From NCBI GenBank assembly GCA_965222505.1, contig OZ244956.1:3100001-3164000 (forward strand): 64,000 bases of DNA, in the 5' to 3' direction. This document shows, one piece after another, positions 7,791-17,410 of the stretch. The translations under genes were made by a program, and so were the position numbers. Every line of letters starts with the position of its first letter. The stretch's first letter is position 1. The stretch is from G965222505 sp965222505. GTDB taxonomy: Bacteria; Bacteroidota; Rhodothermia; Rhodothermales; DATKEJ01. The notes beneath the pieces were generated by a model. That model had not been told where the DNA came from, did not search any database, and saw only the letters and a program-made list of their open reading frames with translations.

Positions 7791-8750
7791 TCAGGCGACG
7801 GATTCCGGGTTGTGTGTAGCTGCCGGTCCTTCTTCCGAGGGCACATGGGCTTCCATGACGGGTTCCGCTTCCGTCGGTTCGAGGGGGGCATCTAGCGAAT
7901 CGGGGGCCGGTTCCAGCGGGCCTTTGGCCTCGAAGAACGCGACCTCGCTCCCCATCCATCCCACACTGGCTGCACTTCTGAAAAAGAGCGTGGCCTGTTG
8001 CAGCAGCAGCAAGCCCCACATTGCGCCGGCAGTTGCGGCGGCGGCGTTGGTGTCCAGTACAAACGGCACAAACCACAGGGCTCCCGCAATCACAAACCAG
8101 AACACGTAGATCCAACTGGCGGTGCCGTTTACAAACGGCCACTTGATACCACGCCACCAGGATTGCCGGATGGTGTTTTTGTTCAGGACGAGGTGCATCC
8201 GGCCATAGTCATGCATCAGATCCACGATGGCCACCAGGGTAATGACGATGGCGGGCCAGGTCACCCACTGTATCCAGAACGTCCCGACCTCCCCTTGCCC
8301 CTCGGCCACGATCCCAATGATGACACTCACAATCCCGACCAGAATCAGGAGGGGGAGGAGGTAGAGCACGGCCAGACCAAGGGCACGAAGAGTGTGACGG
8401 CCCACGCCGGTCCAGAACGCCCCTTGCCCATTCCCACTCAAGGCGTGAATGAGGCCGACGCTGCTCGCAACTTTCCACAGGATGAAAAGCGGGATGGCCC
8501 AGAGGGCTTGCCGGATGATGGCTTGCAAGGCCGAGCCGGCCGACTCCATCGCATCCCAGAGCAATACAATGTCAAACCGTTGCGCGAAATCGGCAGAGAA
8601 GCCGGAACCGGCAAACTCATTGGACAGGATCATGAAGACCGGAATCGCGAGCAGGGCCGCGACGCCGATGTTAAATGCGTAGAGCAGAATGCTGAGGCCG
8701 GGGCGGGCTTTGATGTGGCCGAAACCGGCGCGAATAGAAGATCCAAACAT
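7791..8750 (-). CDS. Polytopic membrane protein of unknown function
   Basis: 319 residues from the ATG at 8750, 15 bp after the peptidase stop. About six hydrophobic segments are visible, including ILLYAFNIGVAALLAIPVFMI, LGLAVLYLLPLLILVGIVSVI and SWIYVFWFVIAGALWFVPFVL. The C-terminal tail is Pro/Glu-rich (about 45 residues, e.g. PLEPTEAEPVMEAHVPSEEG) and probably cytoplasmic. No catalytic motif is seen. Tight spacing to an M1 metallopeptidase upstream and a lipoprotein amidohydrolase downstream argues for co-expression of envelope functions. Confidence 0.7.
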   Translation of the reverse strand: MFGSSIRAGFGHIKARPGLSILLYAFNIGVAALLAIPVFMILSNEFAGSGFSADFAQRFDIVLLWDAMESAGSALQAIIRQALWAIPLFILWKVASSVGLIHALSGNGQGAFWTGVGRHTLRALGLAVLYLLPLLILVGIVSVIIGIVAEGQGEVGTFWIQWVTWPAIVITLVAIVDLMHDYGRMHLVLNKNTIRQSWWRGIKWPFVNGTASWIYVFWFVIAGALWFVPFVLDTNAAAATAGAMWGLLLLQQATLFFRSAASVGWMGSEVAFFEAKGPLEPAPDSLDAPLEPTEAEPVMEAHVPSEEGPAATHNPESVA

Positions 8751-8764
8751 GGCGGGAAAGGGGG

Positions 8765-10759
8765 TTAGGCGAGACTGGCGACGAGGTAGAAGAATTGTTG
8801 CACCCATACCATAAACTTGAAGCTGTATTTGCGGGGGGTGCTGTTGTCCGGTTCAAGGGTCTGGCGGTTGTTGAGCCGGTTGATGTCCAGCTTCACCTTG
8901 TTCTCGGGATCGAGGAAGGCTTCTACGGCCCGGGCCGAGCGCTCGAAGGTAAAGTCTTTCCATTCCTCTTCGCCGGACCAGGTCAGGCGCTCCTCGGTGC
9001 CGTCTTCAAACCGTACCAGCAAGGTTTGCGGGAAAATCCCCTGCTGCTTACGCTGGACGCGGATGCTGTTTTCATAGACGGCATCGCCATCGTCTGCCGA
9101 ACCCGAGATACGGTTGCGCCGGATGCGGTTCACGGCATAGTCAACGGCCACGGTGCCGTAAACATACTGGTCGAAGAACCAACTCAGGTCCTGGCCGGAC
9201 ACGTCCTCGGCCACCTGAATAAAGTCACGCGTGGTTGGGTGGCGGAAGCGCCATCGGCTGTAGTAGGTCCGCATCAGTTCAGACATGGTGTCTGCGCCAA
9301 GGTAATTTTCCAGTGTGGCCAGTACGGTAGCCGGTTTCGGGTAGGAGCATTTCGAGTAGTCGCCGAAGTCATATTCCCAGCTTCGGGTGTACATGGCCCC
9401 GCGGTTGGGGTTGCTCTTGGTGTAGCCGAGGCGCTGAAAATCGCTATCATTGATCGGGAAGCCGGGGGCATTGATGGCCGAACCGTAGCCGTAGGCGGCA
9501 TCCATGATGCGCTGCTCGGTGTAGGAGTTGATGCCTTCGTCCAGCCAGGCTTCTTCAAACTCGTTGCTGCCCAACAAGCCATACCAGTACTGATGGCCAA
9601 ATTCGTGGAGGGTGACGAGTTCAAGAGGACGCGCCCATTCCGGCAGCATGTAGACGGTGCCGCAGGTGATCATCGTGGGATATTCCATGCCGTTGCTGCC
9701 CCCCACGCCATCGATCAGCGTGAGCGTCGAGTAGGGATATTCCCCGTACCAGTCGTCGAAGTACTGGAGGGACATCTTGGCTGCGTCGAAGTGGCGCTGG
9801 GCCTGGTAGGCATGTTCGGGTTGGATGAGGAGGCGGAGCTTGACGTGCCGCCATTCGTCGGTGAACTCCTCGTAGGCGTTGCTGGCCGTCCAGGCGAAGT
9901 CGTGCACATCCTCGGCCCAGTAGGTCAGGGTCTTTTTGCCGTCGGCGGTGGCGGCATCGGTCCGAACGCCGGTGCCGCCGACGATGTAATCTTCCGGGAC
10001 GGTCATCTGGACGCGGTAGGTGCCGTAATCGGCGTAAAACTCGCTGTTGGCGTGAAACTGATGGGTGTTCCATTGGCCCTCTGGGGCATCGGCGGGGACG
10101 TACCGTTGGCCGGGTACCTCATACACGCCGAGCTTCGGAAACCACTGTGCCACCAGGAAAAAATCGGAGCCGTCCGCCTTTTTCTTCCAGCCGGTCCGGG
10201 CAATGATTTCCGGCATCTTGGCATCGAATTCCACATCCAGCGCAATGGTCTCACCTGGCTGAACCGATTCCGGAAGCGGCACTGAGATGACCGTGTAATC
10301 GTTCGGGTTATTGTCGTCCGGGCGGATGAACGAGATGTTTTCCGTCAGGTCGGTGCCTTCGGTGGTGGGGGTAAGTGGGGGGAGGGTTGTCAGGTCCCCG
10401 TGGAGGGGCGGGTCATGGTCGGCGATGCGCATGCGGGTGATGTTGATGCCCCCCCATTGGTCGTCGGTTTCGGCCTCAAAGCCCCGGTGGCTACCGCCGC
10501 TTTCGTTCATGAATGTCGAGCCCGGTTTGAAGGCGTTCAGGTACAGGTGAAACTGGAGTTCATTGACGGGTACCTGACCCGGGTTGCGCCACGTGATGCG
10601 TTGCAGCCCCGAGAGGTTCCGGCTTTCGGGTTCGAGTTGAACCTGCATGTCGTAGGACACGCGCCGTTCGCTCAGGGGCTCTTCGTAAATCGTGGGTTTT
10701 TGTTGGGCCCAGGTGGTGCTGATCCAGGCAAACAAGAGGAAGACGGTCAGGTATTTCAT
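8765..10759 (-). CDS. Exported M1 family metallopeptidase
   Basis: 664 residues from the ATG at 10759. This start puts the signal peptide MKYLTVFLLFAWISTTWAQ first; a longer upstream reading lacks it. The zinc site is HEFGH (H385, H389) followed after 18 residues by E408 in WLDEG, the HEXXH-X18-E pattern of gluzincins. The substrate loop GGSNGMEYPT matches the G-x-M-E-N/Y motif of M1 aminopeptidases. The C-terminus ends in a hydrophobic stretch (KFMVWVQQFFYLVASLA) that may anchor it. It likely trims peptides in the periplasm. The REP-like hairpin at 10778-10800 is just upstream. Confidence 0.87.
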   Translation of the reverse strand: MKYLTVFLLFAWISTTWAQQKPTIYEEPLSERRVSYDMQVQLEPESRNLSGLQRITWRNPGQVPVNELQFHLYLNAFKPGSTFMNESGGSHRGFEAETDDQWGGINITRMRIADHDPPLHGDLTTLPPLTPTTEGTDLTENISFIRPDDNNPNDYTVISVPLPESVQPGETIALDVEFDAKMPEIIARTGWKKKADGSDFFLVAQWFPKLGVYEVPGQRYVPADAPEGQWNTHQFHANSEFYADYGTYRVQMTVPEDYIVGGTGVRTDAATADGKKTLTYWAEDVHDFAWTASNAYEEFTDEWRHVKLRLLIQPEHAYQAQRHFDAAKMSLQYFDDWYGEYPYSTLTLIDGVGGSNGMEYPTMITCGTVYMLPEWARPLELVTLHEFGHQYWYGLLGSNEFEEAWLDEGINSYTEQRIMDAAYGYGSAINAPGFPINDSDFQRLGYTKSNPNRGAMYTRSWEYDFGDYSKCSYPKPATVLATLENYLGADTMSELMRTYYSRWRFRHPTTRDFIQVAEDVSGQDLSWFFDQYVYGTVAVDYAVNRIRRNRISGSADDGDAVYENSIRVQRKQQGIFPQTLLVRFEDGTEERLTWSGEEEWKDFTFERSARAVEAFLDPENKVKLDINRLNNRQTLEPDNSTPRKYSFKFMVWVQQFFYLVASLA

Positions 10760-10777
10760 AAAAGGAGCAGGATTGGC

Positions 10778-10800
10778 GGGGTCGGCCTCGTGCCGACCCC
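10778..10800. repeat. REP-like hairpin upstream of the M1 peptidase gene
   Basis: A perfect 9-bp inverted repeat, GGGGTCGGC-CTCGT-GCCGACCCC, sits 18 bp upstream of the peptidase ATG. It is therefore inside the 5' leader or promoter region shared with the divergent esterase gene. It could be a dispersed palindromic repeat or a regulatory hairpin; one copy cannot distinguish these. Confidence 0.55.
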
Positions 10801-10949
10801 TCGACATTAAAATCGATCTCAGGCAATGCGGAGATCAAATCATGCGGTCGGCTTGGGCCGACGACACGATCAACACCCATACGAGTCCCGGTAAAATATG
10901 GTTACAGGAGGGGAAATGCGTTATTTTCGCCCCATCCCACAAGAAAGAC

Positions 10950-11954
10950 ATGGAAGCAACCCACATGATAGGAGCCGAGGCACCGGGGTTTAGGTACACC
11001 GGCCGCGTGGACCTTCGCGATCCGGCCCGGCCCACGTTCGATTGGCCGGGGGTACACATTGAGGTCCGGTTCCAGGGGCCTCGATGTGCGGTCTTGTTTG
11101 AAGATGCCGGCAACACCTACAATGTGGTCATTGATGGTCTACATCACATGGTGTTAGCACCAAGTCCGGTGCAGGTGGTCTATCCCATTGCCGAGGGCTT
11201 GGCGGATGGGCCGCACACCCTGTTGCTTTACAAACGCACGGAAGCGAATACGCCCCCGGCTACATTTTTAGGGGTGCTGCTGGCCCCCGGCAAAACCCTC
11301 TTGCCCTTGCCGCCGCCGTCATCGCGACGGTTGCTGTTCCTGGGAGATTCCGTGGTGGCCGGGTATGGCAATGAAGCCGCAGGTCCCGAAGCGCCGTTTT
11401 CCGCCGCGAATACCAATGCATATCTGGCGTTTGGGCCCGTGCTGGCCCGCCGGTTGGATGCCGCACATCATCTGGTGGCCATATCCGGCAGTGGGGTCGT
11501 GCGTAACTATGGTGCGCCCCAGCGCCGCACCCCTGACCCCTTCCCGGTCTTTGCCGGGCAAACCTGTAAGGCCGATGCCGATCTGCAGTGGGTGCCGTCA
11601 GCTTGGTACCCGGATGCTGTAATCGTGCGGCTGGGCAGAAACGACTTCTCAACGCGGCCCCGCCCCTGGGGGTGGGTGTTCCGTCGGCACATGCGTCGGT
11701 TTCTCGAACGTTTGCAACAGGCCTATACAGGCGTACCGATTTTTTGCCTTACGGTACCTCGTATTGGAGATCCCCACCATCGACACATTCAGCGGGTGGT
11801 TGAAGGCCTGCCGAATGTAAACGTGGTGCCTTTACGCCTTGCACTGGACCGCCCGGCGGATTTTGGATCGGACTGGCACCCGAATGTGCGCGGGCATCAG
11901 AAGATCGCCGATGCCGTGGAGCCAATCTTGCGGGATCGGCTGGGCTGGACGTAG
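10950..11954 (+). CDS. SGNH/GDSL esterase of carbohydrate esterase family 2 type
   Basis: 334 residues from the ATG at 10950; the reading frame is open further upstream but without sequence matching the family. The N-terminal ~105 residues resemble the beta-sandwich (GRVDLRDPARPTFDWPGVHIEVRFQG) found before the SGNH domain in CE2 enzymes. The hydrolase domain begins LLFLGDSVVAGYGNEA (block I Ser). It contains GRNDF (block III Gly-x-Asn-Asp) and ends SDWHPNVRGHQKIA (catalytic His region). CE2 enzymes remove O-acetyl groups from polysaccharides. There is no signal peptide, so a cytoplasmic site or an unrecognised export route is implied. Confidence 0.8.
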   Translation: MEATHMIGAEAPGFRYTGRVDLRDPARPTFDWPGVHIEVRFQGPRCAVLFEDAGNTYNVVIDGLHHMVLAPSPVQVVYPIAEGLADGPHTLLLYKRTEANTPPATFLGVLLAPGKTLLPLPPPSSRRLLFLGDSVVAGYGNEAAGPEAPFSAANTNAYLAFGPVLARRLDAAHHLVAISGSGVVRNYGAPQRRTPDPFPVFAGQTCKADADLQWVPSAWYPDAVIVRLGRNDFSTRPRPWGWVFRRHMRRFLERLQQAYTGVPIFCLTVPRIGDPHHRHIQRVVEGLPNVNVVPLRLALDRPADFGSDWHPNVRGHQKIADAVEPILRDRLGWT

Positions 11955-12016
11955 GGATGCGCTTCGCGAGCATACCACTAACCAGAAAAGTGCACAACTA
12001 TGTTGAAGAACTGGTA

Positions 12017-12685
12017 TTAGAAGAGGTATTTCAGCGCCAGGAAGCCGCCGATCAACAAGACCACAAAGACCACGGACAGCACTTCCAGGTTTTTGTCGAT
12101 GAACTTCTTGATAGGCGCACCAAAAAAGAAAAACAGGGCCGCCACCAGGAAAAAGCGTGCCGCACGCCCGGCTATAGAGGCCACCAAGAAGACCACGAAG
12201 TTGATGTTGAACACCCCCGCAGTGATGGTCACGACCTTATAAGGCAGCGGCGTGAATCCGGCAACGAGGACTGTCCAGAACCCATAGGCTTCATAGGCCT
12301 CCTGCACACGGGCAAACGTTTCCGGTGTAAAGCCGGGGATCTTGTCGAAGAAAAACTGGGCCAGCGCGCTGAAGGTCACGCCATCTCCACCGGTATTATA
12401 CCACAGGTAATAGCCGATGACGTACCCCAGCGCCCCGCCAACAACAGAGCCGAGCGTACAGAGCGTCGCAAACCAGAACGATTTCCGGGGGCGGCCTACG
12501 CAGAGGGCAATCAACAGCACATCGACGGGAATGGGGAAGAATATCGATTCAGCGAGTGCCAAGACCAGCAGGGCCGGTATGGCATAGGGCTTGTCGGCAA
12601 TGCCTTCGACCCAATCCTTCAAGCGGCGAATCCAGCCGAAAAGGCCGGTGTAACTGGGTACGTTTTGCGAGGTAATGGTTTCCAT
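12017..12685 (-). CDS. YqaA/DedA-like (VTT domain) inner-membrane protein
   Basis: 222 residues with four to five membrane segments: AIPALLVLALAESIFFPIPVDVLLIAL, SVVGGALGYVIGYYLW, VVTITAGVFNINFVVFLVASI and VLSVVFVVLLIGGFLALKYLF. The signature ESIFFPIPVDVLLIA and GFTPLPYKVVTITAG match the YqaA branch of the SNARE-associated/DedA (VTT) superfamily. These are implicated in membrane lipid homeostasis and lipid scrambling. The downstream neighbour on the plus strand (CE2 esterase) converges on it. Upstream is pcm with a 32-bp gap, so it may be the last gene of the folP-cdaA-pcm operon. Confidence 0.78.
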   Translation of the reverse strand: METITSQNVPSYTGLFGWIRRLKDWVEGIADKPYAIPALLVLALAESIFFPIPVDVLLIALCVGRPRKSFWFATLCTLGSVVGGALGYVIGYYLWYNTGGDGVTFSALAQFFFDKIPGFTPETFARVQEAYEAYGFWTVLVAGFTPLPYKVVTITAGVFNINFVVFLVASIAGRAARFFLVAALFFFFGAPIKKFIDKNLEVLSVVFVVLLIGGFLALKYLF

Positions 12686-12717
12686 GAACAGGGTTAGCGG
12701 GGGAGGGGCAAGGGGGG

Positions 12718-13401
12718 TTAAGGGACTTCAACCTGGCCGCCGTCTTCTCCGATCAACGGCACAAAGCGGAACTGACCAAGGGGTTCGGTTTCGTACGTAT
12801 CTGGCCCGGTACGGACAACGCGGTACATGGTTTGTCCGGTAAGGCCTCCCACGGGGATGACCAGCCGACCGCCGGGGGTATCCTCCGTTGGTTCGCGGAG
12901 CTGGACCTTGAGGGATTCCGGGATACGGGCGGCGGCAGCGGTTACCAGGATGGCATCGTATGGGGCAAATGCAGGCCACCCCTGGGTACCGTCACCGAGG
13001 CGTGTGCGAATGCGGTAGCGTAACGTACTGAATATTTTTTTAGCACGATGCAGCAAAGGTTGGTGGCGTTCGATGGAGTAGACCTCGGCCCCCATCTCAA
13101 ACAGTACTGCCGCCTGAAAGCCACTACCTGTACCAATTTCCAGCACCTTTTCTCCCGATTTTGGGGCCAGGAACATCGTTTGAAACGCGACCGTGAACGG
13201 CTGCGAAATCGTCTGGTTCATGCCGATGGGAAGGGCCTCATCCCGGTACGCCCGATGCAAAAACGCGGGCTCTACAAACTGGTGACGCGGAACCCGCCGG
13301 ACGGCGGCCAGCACACCTTCGTCGTGGATGCCCTTTTTGCGTAGGGCGGCTACAAGACGGGCGCTACGGCGTTGGTACCGGGGATCAGAGGGGTTAGACA
13401 T
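12718..13401 (-). CDS. pcm: Protein-L-isoaspartate O-methyltransferase
   Basis: 227 residues from the ATG at 13401, which overlaps the end of cdaA by 8 bp. The family signature QTISQPFTVAFQT is present. It is followed by the SAM-binding VLEIGTGSGFQAAVL and the post-I region VYSIERH. RLVIPVG near the C-terminus is also typical. The enzyme methylates isoaspartyl residues in aged proteins to start their repair. The start was chosen because the family's conserved sequence begins just after MSNPSDPRYQRR; a longer reading has a Pro-rich extension overlapping cdaA. Confidence 0.92.
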   Translation of the reverse strand: MSNPSDPRYQRRSARLVAALRKKGIHDEGVLAAVRRVPRHQFVEPAFLHRAYRDEALPIGMNQTISQPFTVAFQTMFLAPKSGEKVLEIGTGSGFQAAVLFEMGAEVYSIERHQPLLHRAKKIFSTLRYRIRTRLGDGTQGWPAFAPYDAILVTAAAARIPESLKVQLREPTEDTPGGRLVIPVGGLTGQTMYRVVRTGPDTYETEPLGQFRFVPLIGEDGGQVEVP

Positions 13402-14206
13402 CGGCAAGGGCGGCAATGGGTGTGGTGGTTGTGGCATCGGAGGCCAGTCCGGCCAGGAGGCGTTGCCGCAATTCGGCTTCGGACACATTGAGCGTCAAGG
13501 TGCCTTTTTCGGCAATGGAGATGGTGCCGCGCTCTTCAGAAACGATGACGACCAGGGCATCCGTCTGTTCCGTCAGGCCGACCGCCGCCCGGTGCCGAAG
13601 CCCCAGGTGGTGATCGATGCGTCGGCTTTGGGAAACGGGCAAAATACACCGGGCGGCTTCCAGCTTGCCATCCTGAATAACAACGGCCCCATCGTGAAGC
13701 GGGCTTTTGGCAAGGAAAATTTGGATGAGGAGTTCGCTGGTGACTTCAGCATGCAGACGGGTACCGGTTTCAACGTACGTGCGCAGGCCGGTGGTACGGG
13801 CAAACGCCACCAATGCTCCGATGCGCTTGTGGCTCATTTCCATAACGGCGGTCACCACCTGATCCACGACCTGCGGCTGATTACTGTTGGTTTGGACGAA
13901 GCGACGCACCAACGGATTTTGGGCGATGACCAGCAGTACGCGCCGAATCTCTGGCTGGAACAGGATGATGATGGCCAGCACAAACACTTCGCTGACGGTG
14001 CTGAACAACGAACGCAGGACCCGCATGTTGAAGGCCGTCACCAGGTTCTCCAGCAGCGACAACGCCAGCAGCCCAAACAGGATTTGCAACGCAACGGTCC
14101 CCCGCATCAGCCGGTACAGGTGATACAGAACGAACGATAAGATGGCGATCTCTACCAGATCGACCAGCCGGATCGGGATAAAGTATAGATCGAGGGCCAG
14201 CGTCAA
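13394..14206 (-). CDS. cdaA: Diadenylate cyclase CdaA (c-di-AMP synthase)
   Basis: 270 residues starting with TTG; the only in-frame ATG is 33 codons in and would remove membrane helices. Three N-terminal transmembrane segments (about residues 13-33, 38-58, 70-84) precede the DAC domain. That domain has DGA at 172-174 and RHR at 204-206, the two catalytic motifs that condense two ATP to c-di-AMP. The start overlaps the folP stop (TTGA) and the stop overlaps pcm, so the three are translationally coupled. folP-cdaA linkage is common in Bacteroidota. No CdaR regulator gene follows, in contrast to Firmicutes. Confidence 0.93.
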   Translation of the reverse strand: MTLALDLYFIPIRLVDLVEIAILSFVLYHLYRLMRGTVALQILFGLLALSLLENLVTAFNMRVLRSLFSTVSEVFVLAIIILFQPEIRRVLLVIAQNPLVRRFVQTNSNQPQVVDQVVTAVMEMSHKRIGALVAFARTTGLRTYVETGTRLHAEVTSELLIQIFLAKSPLHDGAVVIQDGKLEAARCILPVSQSRRIDHHLGLRHRAAVGLTEQTDALVVIVSEERGTISIAEKGTLTLNVSEAELRQRLLAGLASDATTTTPIAALADV

Positions 14207-15132
14207 GCAATTACCTCATCGGCTTGATTGAGGGGGGCTTCCCGCACGGCATGGAGCACGCGCAACAGTTCTACGGTCGGACGCACGTCATGGGTCCGCA
14301 CGATGGCTGCACCACGCAAGACGGCAACAGCTGTTGCGCCCAACGTTCCGAACAGGCGGTCCATGACAGGGGCCGGTTTACCCGCTGCGCCCAGGATAGC
14401 CCCGATGGTGCTTTTCCGGGAGATCCCGATCAGCACGGGCCGGTTGAGGCTTAGCAACTCCGGTACACCGGCCAGCAGTTTCAGGTTTTCCTCCACCGAT
14501 TTGCCGAAGCCGAAGCCGGGATCTGTAATGACATACCGCACACCGGCTGCTTCCGCTTGTTGGACCGAGGCGGCCAGCGACGTTTTGACTTCCTCGACCA
14601 CATCGGTATAGGCATGGCTGTGGGGCATAGCTCCGGGGGTACCCAGGGAATGCATCACCACGAGGGGCACCTCGTACCGGGCAGCCACATCGGCCAGGCC
14701 GGGATCAAAGCGCAGGCCGGTGATGTCGTTGAGCAGGGCCGCCCCCGCATCCAGTGCGGCACGGGCCACATCGGCCTTGTACGTATCGACCGAGACCAGG
14801 ACTTCCGGGAAGCGCGTGGCAATGGCCTCAATAATGGGTAAGATCCGTTGCTTTTCTGCTTCGGCACCCAGCGCTGTTGCACCCTCACCATAAACTGCAC
14901 CTTGAGGCCGGGAGGATTCTCCGCCTACATCAATCAGTACGGCTCCCTCTTCCAGCATCGTCTCGACCCGATGCAAAGCTGCATCCAGCCGGGTGTACCG
15001 TCCGCCGTCTGAGAAGGAATCCGGCGTCACGTTCAGGATGCCCATCACCTGCGGTGCAGCACCCGCTCGGCAATCCAGTTCCCCGTGCGCCCAGCGCAGG
15101 ACAAACGGATCGAAGGGTTGGGAATCGGGCAT
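14203..15132 (-). CDS. folP: Dihydropteroate synthase
   Basis: 309 residues. The pterin-binding motifs are GILNVTPDSFSDGG near the N-terminus and ALIDVGGESSRP, LVSVDTYKADVA, LLNDITG, VVMHSLGTPGAM and ISRKSTIG in the expected order. The enzyme joins 4-aminobenzoate to dihydropterin pyrophosphate in folate synthesis and is the sulfonamide target. It is first gene of the coupled folP-cdaA-pcm set. Confidence 0.95.
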   Translation of the reverse strand: MPDSQPFDPFVLRWAHGELDCRAGAAPQVMGILNVTPDSFSDGGRYTRLDAALHRVETMLEEGAVLIDVGGESSRPQGAVYGEGATALGAEAEKQRILPIIEAIATRFPEVLVSVDTYKADVARAALDAGAALLNDITGLRFDPGLADVAARYEVPLVVMHSLGTPGAMPHSHAYTDVVEEVKTSLAASVQQAEAAGVRYVITDPGFGFGKSVEENLKLLAGVPELLSLNRPVLIGISRKSTIGAILGAAGKPAPVMDRLFGTLGATAVAVLRGAAIVRTHDVRPTVELLRVLHAVREAPLNQADEVIA

Positions 15133-15235
15133 AAATGGTATTAATTTGGGGTAAGGGGATTGCCTCGGAACATACGAAATAAAGGGATTGTGGGATGCTC
15201 AATTTCAAATACACATCGCACCATTCGGAGGCTGC

Positions 15236-16786
15236 ATGATCAGCCCCATCCTAAGCAGCATGCCCGTGGGTCCTTTGCGCCGGGTTCGGGAATTTCTGAA
15301 ACATCCGGTTGAAACACAGGCGAATTTACTGCGGAATCTGCTCCGTCAGGCCGCCGATACCGAATGGGGGCGGCGCTACGGCTTTGCCGAATTGGCACAG
15401 GTACCCAACGTGATTGAAGCCTACCAAAACCGGGTACCACTGTGCGATTACACCGCCCTCCGTACCGATGTCGAACGCATCCGGGACGGCACCGCCAATG
15501 TCATCTGGCCGGGCCGGTTTAAGTACTTTGCCGCCTCCAGCGGCACAACTTCCACCGGGCGTATCATCCCGGTCAGCGAAGCCATGTTACGGGCAGATCG
15601 TGACTTTGGCCTTGCCACGGCCCTGAACTACATCGCCGCCACGGGCCGGACCCGCATCCTGTTCGGCAAGCACCTGACGTTGCCCGGCTGGATCGAAGAT
15701 GACCGCCGCCCCGGCACCCGCATCGCCCAGATTAGTGCCCTCCTGACGGAATTTGCGGCCGGCACCACACGGCCCTGGCAGGCCATTCCCAACACGCTCG
15801 GCTTTATCGAAAACTGGGAAACCAAAATGGCAACCATCGCCGATCATGTTATTCCTCAGGATATCCGGCTGGTGGCCGTGGCCCCCAGTTGGGGGCAAGT
15901 GCTGTTTCGGAAAGTGATCGCGCGGTACAATGCCACACACCCCACACCGATTCAGGCCGTCGGCGAAATCTGGCCGAACCTGCAAGCGGTCATTACCGGC
16001 GGGGTGGCGTTGAGCGGGTATCGGGAGATTCTGTCGGCACAGATCGGGTTGGACGGGGTGGACCTCGTCGAGACCTACGGGGCATCGGAGGGGTTTTTCT
16101 CCTTCCAAAACGACTTGGCCGATCCGGCCATGTTGTTGCACCTTGATTGTGGGGTGTTTCTGGAATACGTTCGCCGCGCGGATCTGGGGCAGGAGGCACC
16201 ACGCCGGTACCACATTGGGGAGGTGGAAGTGGGGGTCCCCTATGCCCCGTTTGTAACCACCAACAGCGGACTGTGGGCCTACGGAATCGGGGATGTGATT
16301 CGGTTTACCCAGGCGGATCCGCACAAAATCCTGGTGGCAGGACGCACCACAGAAATGCTGGACCAGTACGGCGAGGCTGTATTCGGCGAAGAAGCCCATC
16401 AGGCCCTGCAAAAGGCCTGTGCCCAAACCGGGGTGCGGGTGCTGGAATACCACATCACCCATACGAAGGTCACACAGGCCAATCAGCCGCCGGCCCATCA
16501 ATGGATTATTGAGTTTGACCGTTTGCCGCCGGACCTTCAAACGTTTGCCGATACCCTGGATGCCGCGCTGGCCGCTGCCGGGCACCACTACCAGGACCGG
16601 CGAGAGGGGTTGGCGTTTGGTCCTCCGGACGTCGTGCCGATTCCGCCCGGTACCTTTTACCGATGGATGGAGGTTTCAGGAAAACGCGTGGGGGTCCAGA
16701 CCAAGGTGCCCCGGATGCGGGAAGACCGGGAACTTGCAGAGGCCGTCCTTCAAATGCTAGGGGCATCACCCGGCAATACGGCGTAA
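15236..16786 (+). CDS. GH3 auxin-responsive-promoter family (acyl-adenylate-forming) protein
   Basis: 516 residues from the ATG at 15236, preceded by a clear GGAGG 5-6 bases upstream, one of the few strong Shine-Dalgarno sites here. N-terminal PVETQANLLRNLLRQAADTEWGRRYGF and the ATP-binding YFAASSGTTSTGRIIPV are GH3 signatures. ETYGASEGFFSFQND is the second nucleotide motif, and YGIGDVIRFTQ plus VAGRTTEMLDQYGE complete the adenylating fold. Plant GH3 enzymes conjugate amino acids to hormones. Bacterial homologues occur widely in Bacteroidota, with unknown acyl and amine substrates. Its 3' end overlaps by 21 bp the convergent esterase gene. Confidence 0.85.
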   Translation: MISPILSSMPVGPLRRVREFLKHPVETQANLLRNLLRQAADTEWGRRYGFAELAQVPNVIEAYQNRVPLCDYTALRTDVERIRDGTANVIWPGRFKYFAASSGTTSTGRIIPVSEAMLRADRDFGLATALNYIAATGRTRILFGKHLTLPGWIEDDRRPGTRIAQISALLTEFAAGTTRPWQAIPNTLGFIENWETKMATIADHVIPQDIRLVAVAPSWGQVLFRKVIARYNATHPTPIQAVGEIWPNLQAVITGGVALSGYREILSAQIGLDGVDLVETYGASEGFFSFQNDLADPAMLLHLDCGVFLEYVRRADLGQEAPRRYHIGEVEVGVPYAPFVTTNSGLWAYGIGDVIRFTQADPHKILVAGRTTEMLDQYGEAVFGEEAHQALQKACAQTGVRVLEYHITHTKVTQANQPPAHQWIIEFDRLPPDLQTFADTLDAALAAAGHHYQDRREGLAFGPPDVVPIPPGTFYRWMEVSGKRVGVQTKVPRMREDRELAEAVLQMLGASPGNTA

Positions 16787-17410
16787 CACATCGGGGTCCA
16801 TGCGGTGTTGGCCTTCGAAGGTGGTGTATTCAAAGGGGACCTCATGTTTTTGCAGCACGGCCAGTTCCTCTTTCACCCGCGCCTCAGAGATGTATTCATC
16901 CTTTGTACCGATCACAACGATGGGCCGGAGCCGCTTCAATACCGCCGTATCGGTTTCCCACTTCAGATCGTGGGGAAAGCCCCCGGCCCACATCACCAGT
17001 TGATCGGCATGGACCCGGCCCCAACAGACCCACCGGCAGGCCGTGGTTGCGCCCTGAGAGAAGCCCAGTACCCGAACCTGAATCTGGTCTCGGTCGAGGT
17101 TTTTCAGGATGTGATCGTGCAGGGCATCCAGGTAGCGTACATAGTCTTCAATCTCAGCTTCCCGATCACCCTTGGTCATCCACGATGCACCCACTTGCCC
17201 GGTGTGCCGGTTCCAGTAAAACCGGGAGAGGCCCTCGGGGGCTACAATCAACCGGGTGCCATCGGCAAGGGGTTCAAAGTGTTTGACAAAGTAGGAAGCC
17301 AGTTGGCCATAGCCGTGGCACACAAACCAGACTTCCCGGATCGCCTCGGAGGGCGACCCCAGCATATAATATCGCGCCGTTCGGGCGACTCGAAAATGAT
17401 GCAGGTTCAT
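16766..17410 (-). CDS. Alpha/beta hydrolase, phospholipase/carboxylesterase type
   Basis: 214 residues from the ATG at 17410, which overlaps the previous gene's stop (ATGA-type). The nucleophile elbow is GFSQGATT, the acid lies in VIGTKDEYI and the catalytic His in EGQHRMD, the order seen in the esterase/phospholipase-2 group. VWFVCHGYGQLA forms the oxyanion strand. No signal peptide, so it is cytoplasmic. The substrate is unknown. Its 3' end runs 21 bp into the GH3 gene on the other strand. Confidence 0.82.
   Translation of the reverse strand: MNLHHFRVARTARYYMLGSPSEAIREVWFVCHGYGQLASYFVKHFEPLADGTRLIVAPEGLSRFYWNRHTGQVGASWMTKGDREAEIEDYVRYLDALHDHILKNLDRDQIQVRVLGFSQGATTACRWVCWGRVHADQLVMWAGGFPHDLKWETDTAVLKRLRPIVVIGTKDEYISEARVKEELAVLQKHEVPFEYTTFEGQHRMDPDVLRRIAG

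Noticed and set aside
16663..17286. Plus-strand frame of 207 codons after the GH3 gene
   Set aside because: Pro/Arg/Gly-rich shadow of GH3 and the antisense esterase, with no recognised motif.
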